Of a stretch of 64,000 bases of DNA, positions 10,936 to 24,750 are shown one piece after another. Numbering within the stretch: the first letter of the stretch is position 1; each line of letters starts with the position of its first letter. The DNA lies in the NCBI GenBank assembly GCA_963971425.1, contig OZ020524.1, positions 23,303,022 through 23,367,021 of the forward strand, read 5' to 3'. The notes beneath the pieces are model-generated. The model did not search any database. It was given only the letters and a program-made list of their open reading frames with translations, and was not told the DNA's origin. The DNA is from Bryoerythrophyllum caledonicum. Lineage: Eukaryota > Streptophyta > Bryopsida > Pottiales > Pottiaceae. The translations under genes and the position numbers were made by a program.

Positions 10936-13407
10936 TTGTTTGTTGGAGCAAGAGCTTTTGTAAGGTCGTCTGAACAAGGCACACCATTTTTCATTTATTT
11001 GACACCAATTAGTGGACATAAGATCTTAACAACAAGTATATCGGAGCAATATAAGGATTTTCAAGACGTATTTAAAAAGAAGAACGCCGACATGCTACCG
11101 GAGCACAGACTATACAATTGCGCCATAGACTTGGAAGAAGGAACACAACCACCTTTTGGCCTAATATACAACCTATCGCAAATGGAGTTGACAAAGTTGC
11201 GGAAATATATTGACAAGAATCTAGCCAAGAATGTCATTCATCACTCAAAGTTGCAAACTGGGGCACCAATCTTATTTGTAAAGAAGGACGGCTCACTATG
11301 GATGTGTGTGGACTATCGAGGTCTCAACAAGGTGACGAAGAAGAACCGTTAAATGTTACCCTTGATCTTTAGTCTTCTAAAACAACTTGGTCTTGCAAGT
11401 GCCAAGGATCTTTACAAAGATCGATCTAACGGGGGCTTACAACCTTCTCCAAATCAAGGAAGGAGACAAATGGAAGACAACTATCCGCACAAGGTATGGC
11501 CATTTTGAGTATAATGTCATGCCTTTTGGTCTTACCAATGCTCCGGCAGTCTTCCAGCACAAGGTATGGCCATTTTGAGTATAATGTCATGCCTTTTGGT
11601 CTTACCAATGCTCCGGCAGTCTTCCAGCACATGATGAATGACATCTTTTGGGAACACCTTGACGATTTCGTCGTCATTTATTCAGATGATATTTTGATAT
11701 ATTCCTAGATAAAAGAAGAGCACAAGAAATATGTTTGGTTGGTTCTTGAAAAACTACGCAAACAAGAACTCTATGCCAAACTGGAGAAGTGCTTATTTTA
11801 CCAAACTAAGATGGAATTTTTGGGATTTGTTGCGACTACGGAAGGCTTGAAGATGGACCCCAAGAAGGTGGAAGCAATCGTGTCCTGGGAAGTTTTAAAG
11901 ATAGTTCGAGATATACAATATTTCTTTGGTTTTGCTAACTTCTATCGGATCTTTCTGAAAAAATATTTTCGAGTCGTTGCTCCGCTCACCCAATTGATAT
12001 GTAAGGACAAGCTCAAAGGGGGCTTCTACCGAAGAAAGAATTTTAAGATCTTAAGACAACATTTACTACGGCTCCAATCTTTGTACATCCAGACTTTGCA
12101 AAGGCGTTCTATCTGGAGACAGATGCTTCGGATTTTGGTGTGGAAGCCGTATTTTTGCAGATGGACGTACACAAGAAGCTCCATCCGGTTGTGTTCTATT
12201 CTTGAAAGTTTTCTACTGGCGAAATCAACTACAAGATTCACGATAAAGAACTCCTTGTTATAGTGAGTTCTTTCCAAGAGTGGCGTCACTTTCTCAAAGA
12301 AGCTACGCATCCGGTGACCGTTTATACAGATCACAAGAATTTGGAGTACTTTATGTCGGATCAAGTTCTAAATCGTCGTCAAGCTCAATGAAATATATCA
12401 CTATCACAATTTGACTTTGTTATCACTTATTGGTTGGGGAAACAACAAGGGCTATTCAATGCATTATCGAGGAGATTGTATATTGCTTCAAAGGCTGGAG
12501 AAGCAGCACCTGATCAACAGTGTACAACATTGTTGAATCTAGAGCAATTCAAGATTTGCGTTGTTGTTGTGCCTATTGATGCCGACTTCTTTAAATAGGT
12601 ATGTGGTGCGACCATTGAAGATAATGTAGTCTTTGATATCAAGCAGCATGTCAATAATGACAAGTTCTTTTGTACATTGAAGAAGATCTTTTGTACTTTG
12701 AGTAACGGTTATATATCCCAAAAGGGCCAACACGACTCCAAGTTCTTCAATCTCGTCACAACTTTCCAGTTGCAGGACATTTTGGATTCAACAAGACTTT
12801 GGAACTTATTTCCCGAGATTTTAGGAGGCCCCAAATATCAAAGGATGTGAAATAGTTCGTCCTCTCTTGTGACAATTGTTCAAGATCCAAGAATCCTCGG
12901 CATCGCCTTTATAGGCTTCTGCAACCATTGCCTATTCCACGTCAACCATGGTTTTCCGTTTCCAAGGACTTCATTACGGACCTGCCGCCATTGGATTTGT
13001 TTGACAACATCTTTCTTATGGAAGAGTGGCTTACAAAGATGACGCATTTTTTCCTTTGCAAGAAGACATTGTCAAGCAAAGACACATCAAGGCTCTTTGA
13101 TGATAATGTGTATCGATATCATAGTCTACTAAATGATATTGTGTCGGATCAAGGAACCCAATTTGTATAAACGTTCTAGAAATCTCTCTTTGAGATTTTG
13201 AAGGTAGATATTAAGCTTTCTTTGGCTATTCATTCTCAAACTGACGATCAAATGGAATGGATGAATCAAGTTTTAGAAGAGTATTTACAATGCAACATCA
13301 ACTATCAGCAAAATGATTGGACTGCATATCTCATACTAGCCGAGTTTGCATATAACAACACCCTTCAACGTCAGGCGTCTTCTATTTTTGCTCATGTTCG
13401 ATTCTAG
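10936..13407 (+). pseudogene. Ty3/gypsy pol remnant (RT, RNase H, integrase)
   Basis: The order is typical of Ty3/gypsy pol. The reverse transcriptase has the MCVDYRGLNKVTKKN block, the [13 protein letters not shown] block, [13 protein letters not shown] and the YSDD active site at about 11679-11690. An RNase H-like LETDASDFGV lies near 12115. An integrase core has Asp in FITDLPP (near 12966), Asp in VSDQGTQF (near 13147) and Glu in QMEWMNQVLEEYL (near 13255). There are stops at about 11350, 11706 and 13168, other frame changes, and a 70-bp tandem duplication. No protease or clear HHCC zinc finger is seen in frame. It cannot encode an active polyprotein. Confidence 0.85.
11491..11630. repeat. 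70-bp exact tandem duplication in RT
   Basis: Bases 11491-11560 and 11561-11630 are the same 70-bp unit, both beginning AAGGTATGGCC and ending CTTCCAGCAC. Since 70 is not a multiple of three, the second copy shifts the frame within the conserved [13 protein letters not shown] block. It is a replication-slippage type of mutation. Confidence 0.9.
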
Positions 13408-13687
13408 TACGTTTCACATTTGCTTGTAAGAGAGTTTCAGAAGCTCCACGTCTGGGAAGGTCAATGGTGGGGGGTCTATGAAATATAACTGGCGCTGACA
13501 TAGATGCTACAACCCTCTACAATAAATCTTTCTTCTGCTCCGCTTCTTCAATAGTACCATCATCTATAGATGATATCAAATGTGAGATTAACTCCTACAC
13601 ATGTCGACGAAGATCATGTGCCTCTCTCTTGCATTCACTTCTTCTCTCATTCTCATTGGATTCACCAACACTTGGAACTTCTTCTTG

Positions 13688-16463
13688 TCACAGAGATAAT
13701 CGCTCATTGTTAGGGTGATGTACGTCATCCATGGGCTCTACTCCAACTTCAGAAGATTGTGAAAGAGAAAAAAACTGCTTCACAATGAATTGGAGCTCAA
13801 TAATATGCTTGCAAGTTGAGTGTCGAGCGGGACAATCACAATAATAAGTGTTCAAAGAAACACTATACTTGATGGTAGGAGAGGATTCACTTGTCATAGA
13901 GAATAGCATGAGGTCTGCATTGACAACTTCCAAAACTGCATCGGGATTGTCTTTGTAAGCTTTCAATATTCATTCTCCCCTTTCAGGCGTAGTCGATGTT
14001 CTTTATCATTGCCTCTTATTGAAAACCTTTTGGAATCACCTACGCATTAAATTGTATGTTAATAAAAATCATAACAATAATAACTTCGACATCAAATAAT
14101 ATATACAAACTAAGATCACAATATAACATAAACATTCAAATAAATGTTTGCATATACTTACTTAAAAGTTGAACTGTCTCAAAATGATCCATGAGGGTAG
14201 GCTTTCCAATTTGACTTCCATCAGCTGCGCTACCAATAATTGCAACATTAGGTCTCAAAGAGCACGATTCACTTTGCCTTGAAACAAACTGCATTTGATC
14301 CATTCCCAATGTCTTTCCACATGATTTGTGGTATTCATACCCCCATAAGCAAAGAGGCGGCTAAACGGAGGCCATAACATCCTCCATGGCACACTCTCTG
14401 CAGCCCAACCTTTGTAAATATATTTTTTAAGACCTGTTATGTGTTTAAAGTCTTCGTAGAGCTTCTGAATGTATAAATTGAAATGTTGTTCTTCAGGACA
14501 ATGCATCAATATATGTAAAGCTCTCCATAGTTTGTCATTTTCCATCATGGAAACTCAGGTGAGAAGATTCTCAATCCATGCTTTCATTATATGAAAATGA
14601 CATAATAAAAAAATTCCGGCCACCTGCATCTTTTCTCAATTTTTTACAGCCCAACAATGTTGATCCACATTCACAACAATGCCTATAGAGTTTAATAAGA
14701 TCTTATGTTTATCAATATCAATTGCACAACGGTCAAGGCAAATTCCAAAGCAATACCTTCGTGTCCTTCTCCTCCATCCTACTTATGGTCCTTCGTGCAT
14801 AACATATAAAACACCAGTACCCCTTTCCCATCCTTATTCAATACAATAGTTGCATAAAGTTGGAGGTCGTATTATTTAGTCTTGAAAGTAGAATCTAAGG
14901 CCTAAGAATTACCAGTTGAGAAACGTCTTGCCAGCGTACGCATCCAATCATTTTGAATTACCACAACAAAAGGCCGCTTCTTGGGATCCTTCTGTTTCGG
15001 TAAGTAAAGTTGATAGAATATAATTTTGTCTTGCTCTTATAAGCTCATACATTCAACTTGTGCCACATTCCAATCATTTTTTAGCAAAGCATCTATACAT
15101 CATATAAAACAACAAATTTGGATACACACATGCATATGAAATATCATTAAAAAATACAAATATATAAGTGCAGGACATAACCATGGATATGACATATACT
15201 TACCACTTAATTGCATATATTGCTTCAATTGGCCTACTTCCTTGGCATTAATAAAAATCGATATGGGACGCGTTCCAATTCCGTCACCATAGCTTTAATC
15301 ATATCTCTATCTTGCTTAGAAGCAAAAGCGACGGTCGATGTAGAAATCACCCTTCTTAAATTTTCTTTCGCCATGCCAAGAACAATTGGATGCACTGGTA
15401 AAAATAAAAGATTGTCGTCTGAACCGGGTACATGTCCTGTATGCCCTAAATGGATAAAAATACGAGCTTCTTTTCTGCTCGAAGATCCACCATCATTGTC
15501 ACTAGAAATAGGTTCCACCGCCTACAACTGAAATGAACAGTTGCACAACCTAGATTTCCTATCTAGTTGACTATTTTTGTCTTCTACAACTCTTGTAGAA
15601 GAGCTCTTTCTATGAGGATGCCTTTTGTTTTGCACCCCTATGGCAACAGAAGTATTTTATAATATAACTTCTGGTTCGTTTGGAATTACGGAATTTTTGC
15701 AATACCTTATGTTTTGTGCATACGTCATCAAGAGTAGCACCCAAGGCATGAAAGGGATTAAGAAGACTCTCATTCCAAAACGTCGAATCTTCACAAGTAG
15801 AATACGAGTGAAGACAATTTTTCACGTAGGACAAATGAATTCCTCACACTCTAATATCCGTGCTCCATTATGCACGGACTGCATTGAATGTAGGAGTTTT
15901 ACGCAAATATTTGCTGGTAATATCGACATGAGCATTTTGGACTATAGAAGACCAAAGTTCAATCAAAAGAATTTATTTGCAATGTGAATCTAGTTTTATG
16001 GAAGCCAATGCTACCTCATCATTCACAAAAATCAATTCAACATTATCTTGGAGGACTTTCTATGGCTCTATGGTATGACCAACATCATTGACATCCACAA
16101 CACGACCATGAACTTTAGAAAGGGAACGAAATTTGAATCCGCTTTGCAAATTTCCTTAAATGAGGGATACACTTTGTTTTGCAAGCATTGGACCATAAGC
16201 TTCATGCTTGCAAGAGTGAAGTGCACATACTTCGGGAAAGTTTTAATTGTAACATGCTCAAAAGAGGGAGAAGAGGACTCATTTGTAGAAATACCAATGT
16301 TTCCACTTGAAAGATTTACGTTGTCATCACATCCATATACTTCTCCATAATTTTCTTCACCTTCCAAATTGGTTTCACAATTGGGGAGTGTAAAATGTCT
16401 TGCAAAACCACCATCACTTTGGTGATTTTGTAGAATTTCTTCTACTCCAACAACACCATTCAA
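13688..16463 (-). pseudogene. Decayed SWIM-domain MULE transposase (second lineage)
   Basis: On the minus strand from right to left there are several blocks: an acidic N-terminal block (16463-16068); a zinc-domain-like block near 15518 with FIHLGHTGHVPGS; near 14905 a LDSTFKT / LQLYATIVLNKDGKGVP stretch like the first catalytic strand of MULE transposases; then 14548-14255 with FAYGGMNTTNHVERHWEW; and finally a SWIM zinc finger (CDC then CKH, CxCxnCxH) near 13840. Frames change and stops occur between blocks; some breaks could be introns. The sequence differs clearly from the transposase of MULEs A to D, so it is another lineage. Terminal repeats were not identified. Confidence 0.7.
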
Positions 16464-16950
16464 TTCGTCCTCAAAATGAAAAGGATAGATGCAATCATTA
16501 TCTTGAATATTATTATCGTCCCCTATGGTATAAGACTAAAAACATGTGAAGAAATAAAGATGTGCTCATAAACACTATATTGCCTTTCTTTTCAAACCTA
16601 AATTGCATAAGTGCAAAAAACCAATATTAATATAAAATTTCAGTAGAATATACTATTTTATATACAAAACACATTCATGTGCACATCGATTGATTTGATA
16701 CAATTAATATAATTTAAAATATAATACCTCCAATATTTGAAAACACAATTTGAAATTGATGTAGATGATGGCGACACCTGCCAATCCTCCACCCCTCAAA
16801 ACCCTTATCATCACAAATGATAAATCACATCAAAGTATTTAATGATGGAGTTGCACATCTAAACATGAAAGTAATATGGTTTAGAATATCAAAGCTTTAA
16901 TTTTGAAAGAAATTTACAAACTTTTTGTAGAATTTGAAGTACCTTCACTT
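16464..16950. other. Intergenic DNA upstream of eL8
   Basis: AT-rich, without a recognisable gene. It probably contains the 5' end of the decayed minus-strand transposase and the distal promoter of the eL8 gene. Confidence 0.4.
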
Positions 16951-17052
16951 GTAAACCCTAATCCTAAACTCTCCCTACACTACTTAGTAACTAAACAAAG
17001 CACATTACGTTGCACACACTACAATACACTACACTAATGTACCCTAAACCCT
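16951..17052 (+). promoter_or_regulatory. eL8 promoter region with telo-boxes
   Basis: GTAAACCCTAATCC at about 16951 and ACCCTAAACCC at about 17041 are telo-box type motifs (AAACCCTA). They lie 290-380 bp ahead of the eL8 start codon. Such motifs are well known in promoters of plant ribosomal protein genes. No strong TATA box is seen, which is also common for these genes. Confidence 0.6.
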
Positions 17053-17334
17053 TCTCCTCACCCTCACTCTCACGACGCAACAAATGCCACTCATCAATCC
17101 ACATCGTACTTAACGCGACAGGTGAGAACTGGGAACAAGGAGGAGAACGACTTACCGAGGCTGGGGTTTGGGGACCACCGAGGCAGGGCAAAGTTAGGTC
17201 TGGGAGGCGGGAAGGCGATCATGAGCGGGGCGAGAGAGCAGTAGTTTCTCTTTCGCTGCGCAGGCTTCGTAGCCATCGCTGCATCGGCCCTGACCTCGCC
17301 TCTTCGCCATCCCCTCCCGCCTCGAACGGACGCC

Positions 17335-18929
<1,595 letters not shown>

Positions 18930-19417
18930 GTTCTTCTGGACTCTGTTTTGTTTTACCATGGAACAAGGTGATTGTTTCCCATATTAAATGGAGCATGACA
19001 GTGACAGTCTTTTTGAAATACTGTTTTCTTTGAAGATCTCATGATTTCATGCAGTCTCGTTTCTGGATTGATGTGTATGATGCACATGTTCTGCTATGAT
19101 ATTTTCGTAGCGTCATTGATGTTCTGCGAAGTGATGACAGTATATGCGAAGGTTTCCTTTTCCATTGTACCGATTCAGGTCGTTTCAATGCATCTTGTGT
19201 TTAAATACAGTGTCCATGAGTGGCATAAACGGCCTGAGCTAATGGCAGAGCGTGTGGAAGAAGCGGGTGTTGAAACTACTCATCTCACACACAGATTCTT
19301 ATCCCCTAATTGAATCAAAGTGATAGAGTTGAGATTTATTTGTTAACCCCTGAAAGCTTGGTCTATTTCTCACGAAAAACAGTACAAAAAAAATGCCCAT
19401 TTGAAGAGAGGGATTTC
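18930..19417. other. eL8 3' untranslated and flanking region
   Basis: T-rich sequence follows the eL8 stop codon and probably holds the 3' UTR. No clear canonical poly(A) signal was picked out. No other gene is seen. Confidence 0.4.
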
Positions 19418-19426
19418 CATTTCAAC

Positions 19427-19702
19427 GGCCAGGGAGAATTGACCCCTCGCGTATCCTTACCCGGGCCACTAGGTGGGGCCAAACTTGCCCCTATTTTGTT
19501 TTTGGATGGGGCCCTATTTATAGCAGGAGAGTGTCAATCCTTCTAGAGTGAACAATTGCCGTAGGCCCCAAATTTGTCAAAAAATAATCAAAGAAAAGCC
19601 TCTGGACCCCCCAAAATAAGAGGGCCAGAAAAATGACCCCATGCAATTAAGACGAGGCCCATCTCGAGTAAGGATGAGTGAGGGGGTCAATTCTCCCTTG
19701 CC
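19427..19702. mobile_element. 276-bp MULE-type MITE with 9-bp target duplication
   Basis: The ends are inverted repeats: the left begins GGCCAGGGAGAATTGACCCC and the right, read inverted, begins GGCAAGGGAGAATTGACCCC. Similarity continues to about 34 bp (CATCCTTAC versus GTATCCTTAC). CATTTCAAC is duplicated exactly at 19418-19426 and 19703-19711. There is no coding capacity. A 9-bp duplication suggests mobilisation by a MULE transposase, but the ends differ from those of MULEs A to D. Confidence 0.85.
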
Positions 19703-19711
19703 CATTTCAAC

Positions 19712-20448
19712 TGATTCCATCTCCGCTGTAAGATCTTTATCCAAGGTGTAGCGACCCGAAACCGCTTTTCAGAAGCCGATTGAATGTTAAAAAAGGACAA
19801 TGCAGAAAGATAAAGACCTGGCAATACAGAAAGATGGAGAACTGGTAAGCAAGCTCAACGAGCAATTTCTCAAATTTAACTTAAGGGTGTTAAATCGACA
19901 TAAAATTGAATCCCTAAAGAACAGAGCCTATAACCGTGGCATAATCCCAATTTCCATTCCAGTGTGTGCTCTATTTCTTCATTAAATATAGATGGAATTT
20001 TTTTTGTTTTATTTTTCAAAGATGAGATCACAAGTCTTGCATATTTCACAAAATTTGCAGATTTTTCGGTGAAAATTTATAGTTATTGTGATTTTTCAAA
20101 GAAAAAATGAAGAAATTTCAACTACGGTCAGCTCCCTTTACAACAACCCTGTTGATTCTGCCTGTTATACATGGAGGCTGCTATATTGAGCGGTTGTTGT
20201 TATGGGAAGGGTGGGTGAAGGCTGTTACATGAAAATGTTGGATGAATGGTTCTATCAAAGGATGACATCACTCATCTAGTTTTGACATGTTTTATTCTAA
20301 ATGAATGTCATGCGGGGTGACATTTTGGTTTGATGGATGTTGTTGGAATACCTGTAGCACAAGGCAAATATTTGCTGTGGACCCATGTCGCCTGTTATAA
20401 TGAATTTGTTGTTGTGTCAGATGCATTTGTAAAGAGTGCCCACTAAAC
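19712..20448. other. Intergenic DNA between MITE and MULE copy B
   Basis: No gene is recognised. A CCTATAACCGTGG motif at about 19926 resembles the motif found near several element ends, which hints at a further decayed element here. Confidence 0.4.
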
Positions 20449-20520
20449 GGGGATTGCTATTTTGCGTGCGCAGAGTGGTGAGCGATGAGCGGTGAGCATT
20501 TGTTTGTGAGCGTAGAGTCC
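20449..20520. repeat. Left terminus of MULE copy B
   Basis: The terminal GGGGATTGCTATTTTGCGTG is followed by degenerate GAGCGGT-type units (GTGGTGAGCGATGAGCGGTGAG). The same 7-bp theme occurs at all MULE A to D ends and could be the transposase binding array. Further inside, CCTATGACCGTGG at 20612 and CCTATCACCGTG at 20725 form a second subterminal motif. Confidence 0.75.
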
Positions 20521-20789
20521 AAAAAGTAAGTTATTTTTTGGAAATTGTGCGATAAAGTAAAACTTCCGAAATATTTTTAGTTGGAAAATATTATTATTAG
20601 TAAAAATGATGGACCTATGACCGTGGAGTAGGATGCATGAATCTTGCGTAGAAAAGGTTGATTTTGATAGTACATGTACCTTATGGTAGAGAAAAGTTGC
20701 ATTTTTCAAATAGAAAGGCCTATCACCGTGATGGTTAGTGTTTTCAATGATGACATGATATAATCTTTTGAGGTTGTAATTATAAAGGA

Positions 20790-21310
20790 AATGGAAAGTT
20801 AGAGAAGGTTAGTTAGAGAGAGTTTGAGAGAGGGACAATGTTTGTTGGTTTAGGGCTAGAAAAAGAGGCAGTTGCAATAAGATTTACAAAGTACAGGAGA
20901 GGAGAGAGGTTAGGGAGTGTCACAAGAGGGACATAGAAAGCTAGGGAGAGTTAGAGTGGCTTATGGAAAAGGACAATTGGAGACAAAATAAGTAAGGGTT
21001 TGGGGAGAGGGTCAATTGGAAGGAGAGTTAGGGAGAGGAACAACAAAATCAAGGGAAAGATAAAGAGTGTGATAGGGGGATGTTGAATTAGGGGGTCCAG
21101 AGAGAGTTAGAAAGAGTGAAGAAAAATCAAGAGGACAATTAGTAGGAGGAAAAGTTAGGGAAAGAGACAAATGGAGGAAGATGCAATTGGGACAAGGAGA
21201 GTAAGAGAGAGTAAGAGAGAGAAATCGAGAGAGCTGGGCACAATTGGACGGAGATTGAGGCGGCACAAAGAGAGTAGAAGAGATAAAAGAAACAAGGGAG
21301 AGTTTGGAAG
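20790..21310. repeat. Purine-rich degenerate minisatellite
   Basis: The plus strand is almost entirely purine, with irregular units such as GTTAGGGAGAGG, GTTAGAGAGAG and GGGACAA. A comparable tract lies in MULE C at about 47100-47900. Long purine strands can adopt triplex structures and slip easily. There is no coding evidence. Confidence 0.65.
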
Positions 21311-22260
21311 ATGGATAGTTGAATTGGCAGAGTTAATATTGATCGTTCTCTTATAATTTCAAAGCAAGTGAGAATCTCTATTCCTACTCGCCATCCCTCC
21401 CCTCAATCTCCGAGAAAATAGAACAAGTGGTCGGCAAGAACATGATTGTGTACAAACTACGTGGGTGGCCATTTTATTCTTACTGCCTTTTCATTATAGT
21501 AGAAAGGAGCAAGACATTGATAGAATACAATTCAAGATTCCTCTGCATTATAGTATTTAACCAGCATAATCTACAAAACTTGTTGGATCTCATTTGAGCT
21601 GAAACTAAGAGCGTGCATGAAGGCATCTACCTTTGCACCTAATCCATAGACTATGTTAAACATGTATTAGAGGTGCTTTCAATACGTCTATGCACCGCAT
21701 ATGCAGAGCCACTTATTTGACATCTCCTTAAAGGATTGGCAGTCGCAGCTAGGAAACTAATCAATTGTCAACAAATATTTTGAAACATTGGAAATGCTTC
21801 TAGACTTGAAGGTCATAATGCAATCCAAAGTTGAAGGCAGAACCATCAGAATTCTACAGATCTTCCCACTCATTAATAGGGCAGAGGCACAACTATTATG
21901 ATATTTTGTAGTTGGAGCTGAAGGGTTTTTTTAAACATGTACCTCTAAGTGGGACGTTTTGTAGAATTGGAGGGAGGAGGATAATCACCCAAGTTTACGG
22001 ATATATCTTCTCCAAACAGCTTTGATAAGCGCGTCAAACAGATTTGATGTTTTGCAACCTAGTTGTAGTTGTAGGTGACTTTGGTGGAAGATCTTTGGCT
22101 TCTACAAGCACATATTTGGAATGAGATGACAAATCTTTTAATGTGAGGTCAAGAATTGTAGAATCAATTTGACGTGCCTTGAGCCAAGCACGTGAGACAC
22201 AAGTCTTGTCAGGGCGATGTCAATCGATTTCTGAATGAGGTGGGAGATCTATTATTTATT

Positions 22261-23957
22261 TTAGAGAGGCATTGAAAACTTCTTCACATTCCAGGTGAGG
22301 TTCATGTGTGCTATAGTCGCCAACACCATGCATGTTGGAGAGGGCGGCATAGAGGATCTTTGCATTTCCAAAACGTGGAGTGGTGCGATGGGTAGTATGT
22401 AGACAAATTCTTCCTTCCCAGAACTAGTACCCGACTTTTTACCTTTTAGAATTTGGTAAAAGGCAACAACTTGCATGATTGCTCAAACCTTGTCATTGAT
22501 GGCCGCAACATACAAATTATTGTTCCTTCTCTTTGACTGTTGCAACTAACTATTAATGGTTGACTCCACCAAAATACATGACGACATCTCGGCCAGTTCA
22601 TATTTAAATAGATCTTGCAAGAAATACTTATGGTAAAGTTGGCACTAGATAGGACAAAGTTGACTAATAAATGTACTAGGATATAAAGGACTGCCTATAG
22701 CAACAAAGAATAATGCAATTAGATACGAATGGTAGCTCTCAAGAGAGAGTGCCATTCTCGGCACTATTTTGTTATGGACTTCATAGCACTGATAGGGGAT
22801 CCGATTACCATACAAGATACGCACAACATTCAAATTGGCTTATGCATTGTTATCCATCAATCCTTTGAAATTTGGATTTGGAATACTATGCCTACTCAAA
22901 ATTGCATTCAAATTCTTTGAGAACACCTCTTGGGCTGCCACACCTTTGGACGACATATCGCAAATACCAATAGTTATGACTCGGCTGGAAGTGAAATCGT
23001 ACACATGGTAGGCCATAGTAGTCCAGGACTTGACGCATTTGACATGGTCAGATATTTTCTAAGCATCCAAGTCACCCTCAAGTTGCATCTACTTTACCTT
23101 TTAACCGTTTTTATTTCTACATGGCTTCATTCAATCAACCCCACTGTGAGAACCCACCTCATCTATCCTAAAAGAGAAAACCTTATCGAACTGTGTTCCT
23201 TCTTCCAGAAAATGGTTCTTTTGGATGAAGGCCCACTTATTGGAACCTCTCATGTTGGAGATGCTATTTATTATTCCAAAATATTGCAAATATCAAAAAG
23301 TAATTACCTTGTTGCGAATATTAGAGGAAGACATATGTTTAAACATGTCCAAGACGGGGACAAGTTCCTCAAATTCAAGTGTCTTCTAGGGAACATGTTC
23401 CAGGTATAATAGTAATTCACTGAGGTACTCCTTGCTTGCTTCAGGGACAATAACTAACCTTGTCGCAAATAGAGTCATCTCTACTTGTTCGTCAATTATG
23501 GTACGGAGCTTAGTTGTGAGTCTCTATAATTTCCTTTCTTTACAACTTGACCATAGATACCGAGATGCATGCAAGCACGTGTTTAGTGGTTGTTTTCCAT
23601 GTACGTAAGAGATCCTTGTGGGGCAACTTCCAATACATGTCGGTTGAATTTGACAGAATGAAATGACAATAGTAGAATGAGGAGGAGAGTGACAATTAGG
23701 AACGAAGAGAGATGTCGCGGTACCCTTCCATTCAATCTCATTTATAGGTGGCATGCAAAGGGAACGCCGGAGATAGTCGCAAGAACTATAGATAGTAGGC
23801 ACACCGCATGTGCTCCAAATAAGCCAACGTTATAAAAAAAAAGGTAACACTCATATTCGATGTGCATCATAATTGTTTGAGTCCATGCGTAGCCGTCATC
23901 TTTCTTATCCATTCCGTGCAGCTGCCCAACCTTGCTTGACGGCAGATACTTCTCCAA
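22261..23957 (-). pseudogene. Decayed SWIM-type MULE transposase (copy B)
   Basis: This is the base-for-base counterpart of the copy A remnant, with the same broken reading frames. The pieces match the copy C transposase in order (GMDKKDDGY, NEIEWKGT, NVVRILYG, then YQILKG with GKEEF). The breaks are shared with copy A, so the gene was dead before the two copies separated and both were moved in trans. Confidence 0.7.
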
Positions 23958-24750
23958 TGGTGGAAGGAACTTCTATAAGAGGTCTCCGATATCGGCGTCT
24001 TCTTAGAAAGAATAACCAGAAGATATCTGTGACATCGGCATTCTTCTTGAGGGCCCTTCATTAATATAGAAAATGAACTTTCGAAGGGGATGCCAACAAC
24101 ATCCCTCTAGAGGATGCCTCCAATGTTTAAAAAGGGAACCTACAAAAGAGATGCCGACATCAACACCACTTAGGAGGCTCCTTTAGGGACGGTCTACAAA
24201 GGTACCCCGTTTTTGATGTCATAGTGTGACAAAGTTGGAAAAAACACTACTTATTTCTTTTAGGGTATACAAATGAGGAAAATTATTGAATTTGAAGGAA
24301 TGATTGATATTACTAATGTATCCTGGGGTCCAAGGGAAATTTGCCATTTGTAATCAATATTTGGTTTTATTCACTAAAATCACTAAGAAATCGGGAATTC
24401 CATAAAAAATTTGAAATATTTTTTTTTCACTTTTGTTGATTGAAAGGTTAAATTAACAAGGTTGTACAAGTAGGCCTATATTTTTTTAATTAGTTCGTTG
24501 TTGAAATAACCATCAACTCAAAATTAGGAATTTTTAGTGTCACAATGTCTCTCCTTTCTAGTTCAGCATTCCTAAACGATTCTTTGTAGAAGGGATTATG
24601 TAACAAAAAAATGAGTCCTACATGTAAAATCAAGTTAACTTCTACCACCAACCAACCAAAATGTTAAAATTTTTCTTTTCGAATTTTCATTGAACTCTCC
24701 AATTTTGCGCAAAGATGAGTAACCTTAGCACAAAGTGACCCTTCCTATTC

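Larger units (their letters stand above)
7908..13407 (+). mobile_element. Decayed Ty3/gypsy retrotransposon
   Basis: A degraded gag with a CCHC zinc knuckle is followed by reverse transcriptase, RNase H and integrase in the Ty3/gypsy order. No intact pair of LTRs is visible. The 5' side has a promoter-like region, and after the integrase the sequence passes straight into another element. A ~0.9-kb repeat interrupts gag, and a 70-bp tandem duplication breaks the reverse transcriptase. Boundaries are approximate. Confidence 0.75.

Noticed and set aside
15211..15531. Plus-strand open frame of 106 codons
   Set aside because: It overlaps the minus-strand FIHLGHTGHVPGS block of the SWIM-type transposase, which is the more convincing reading.
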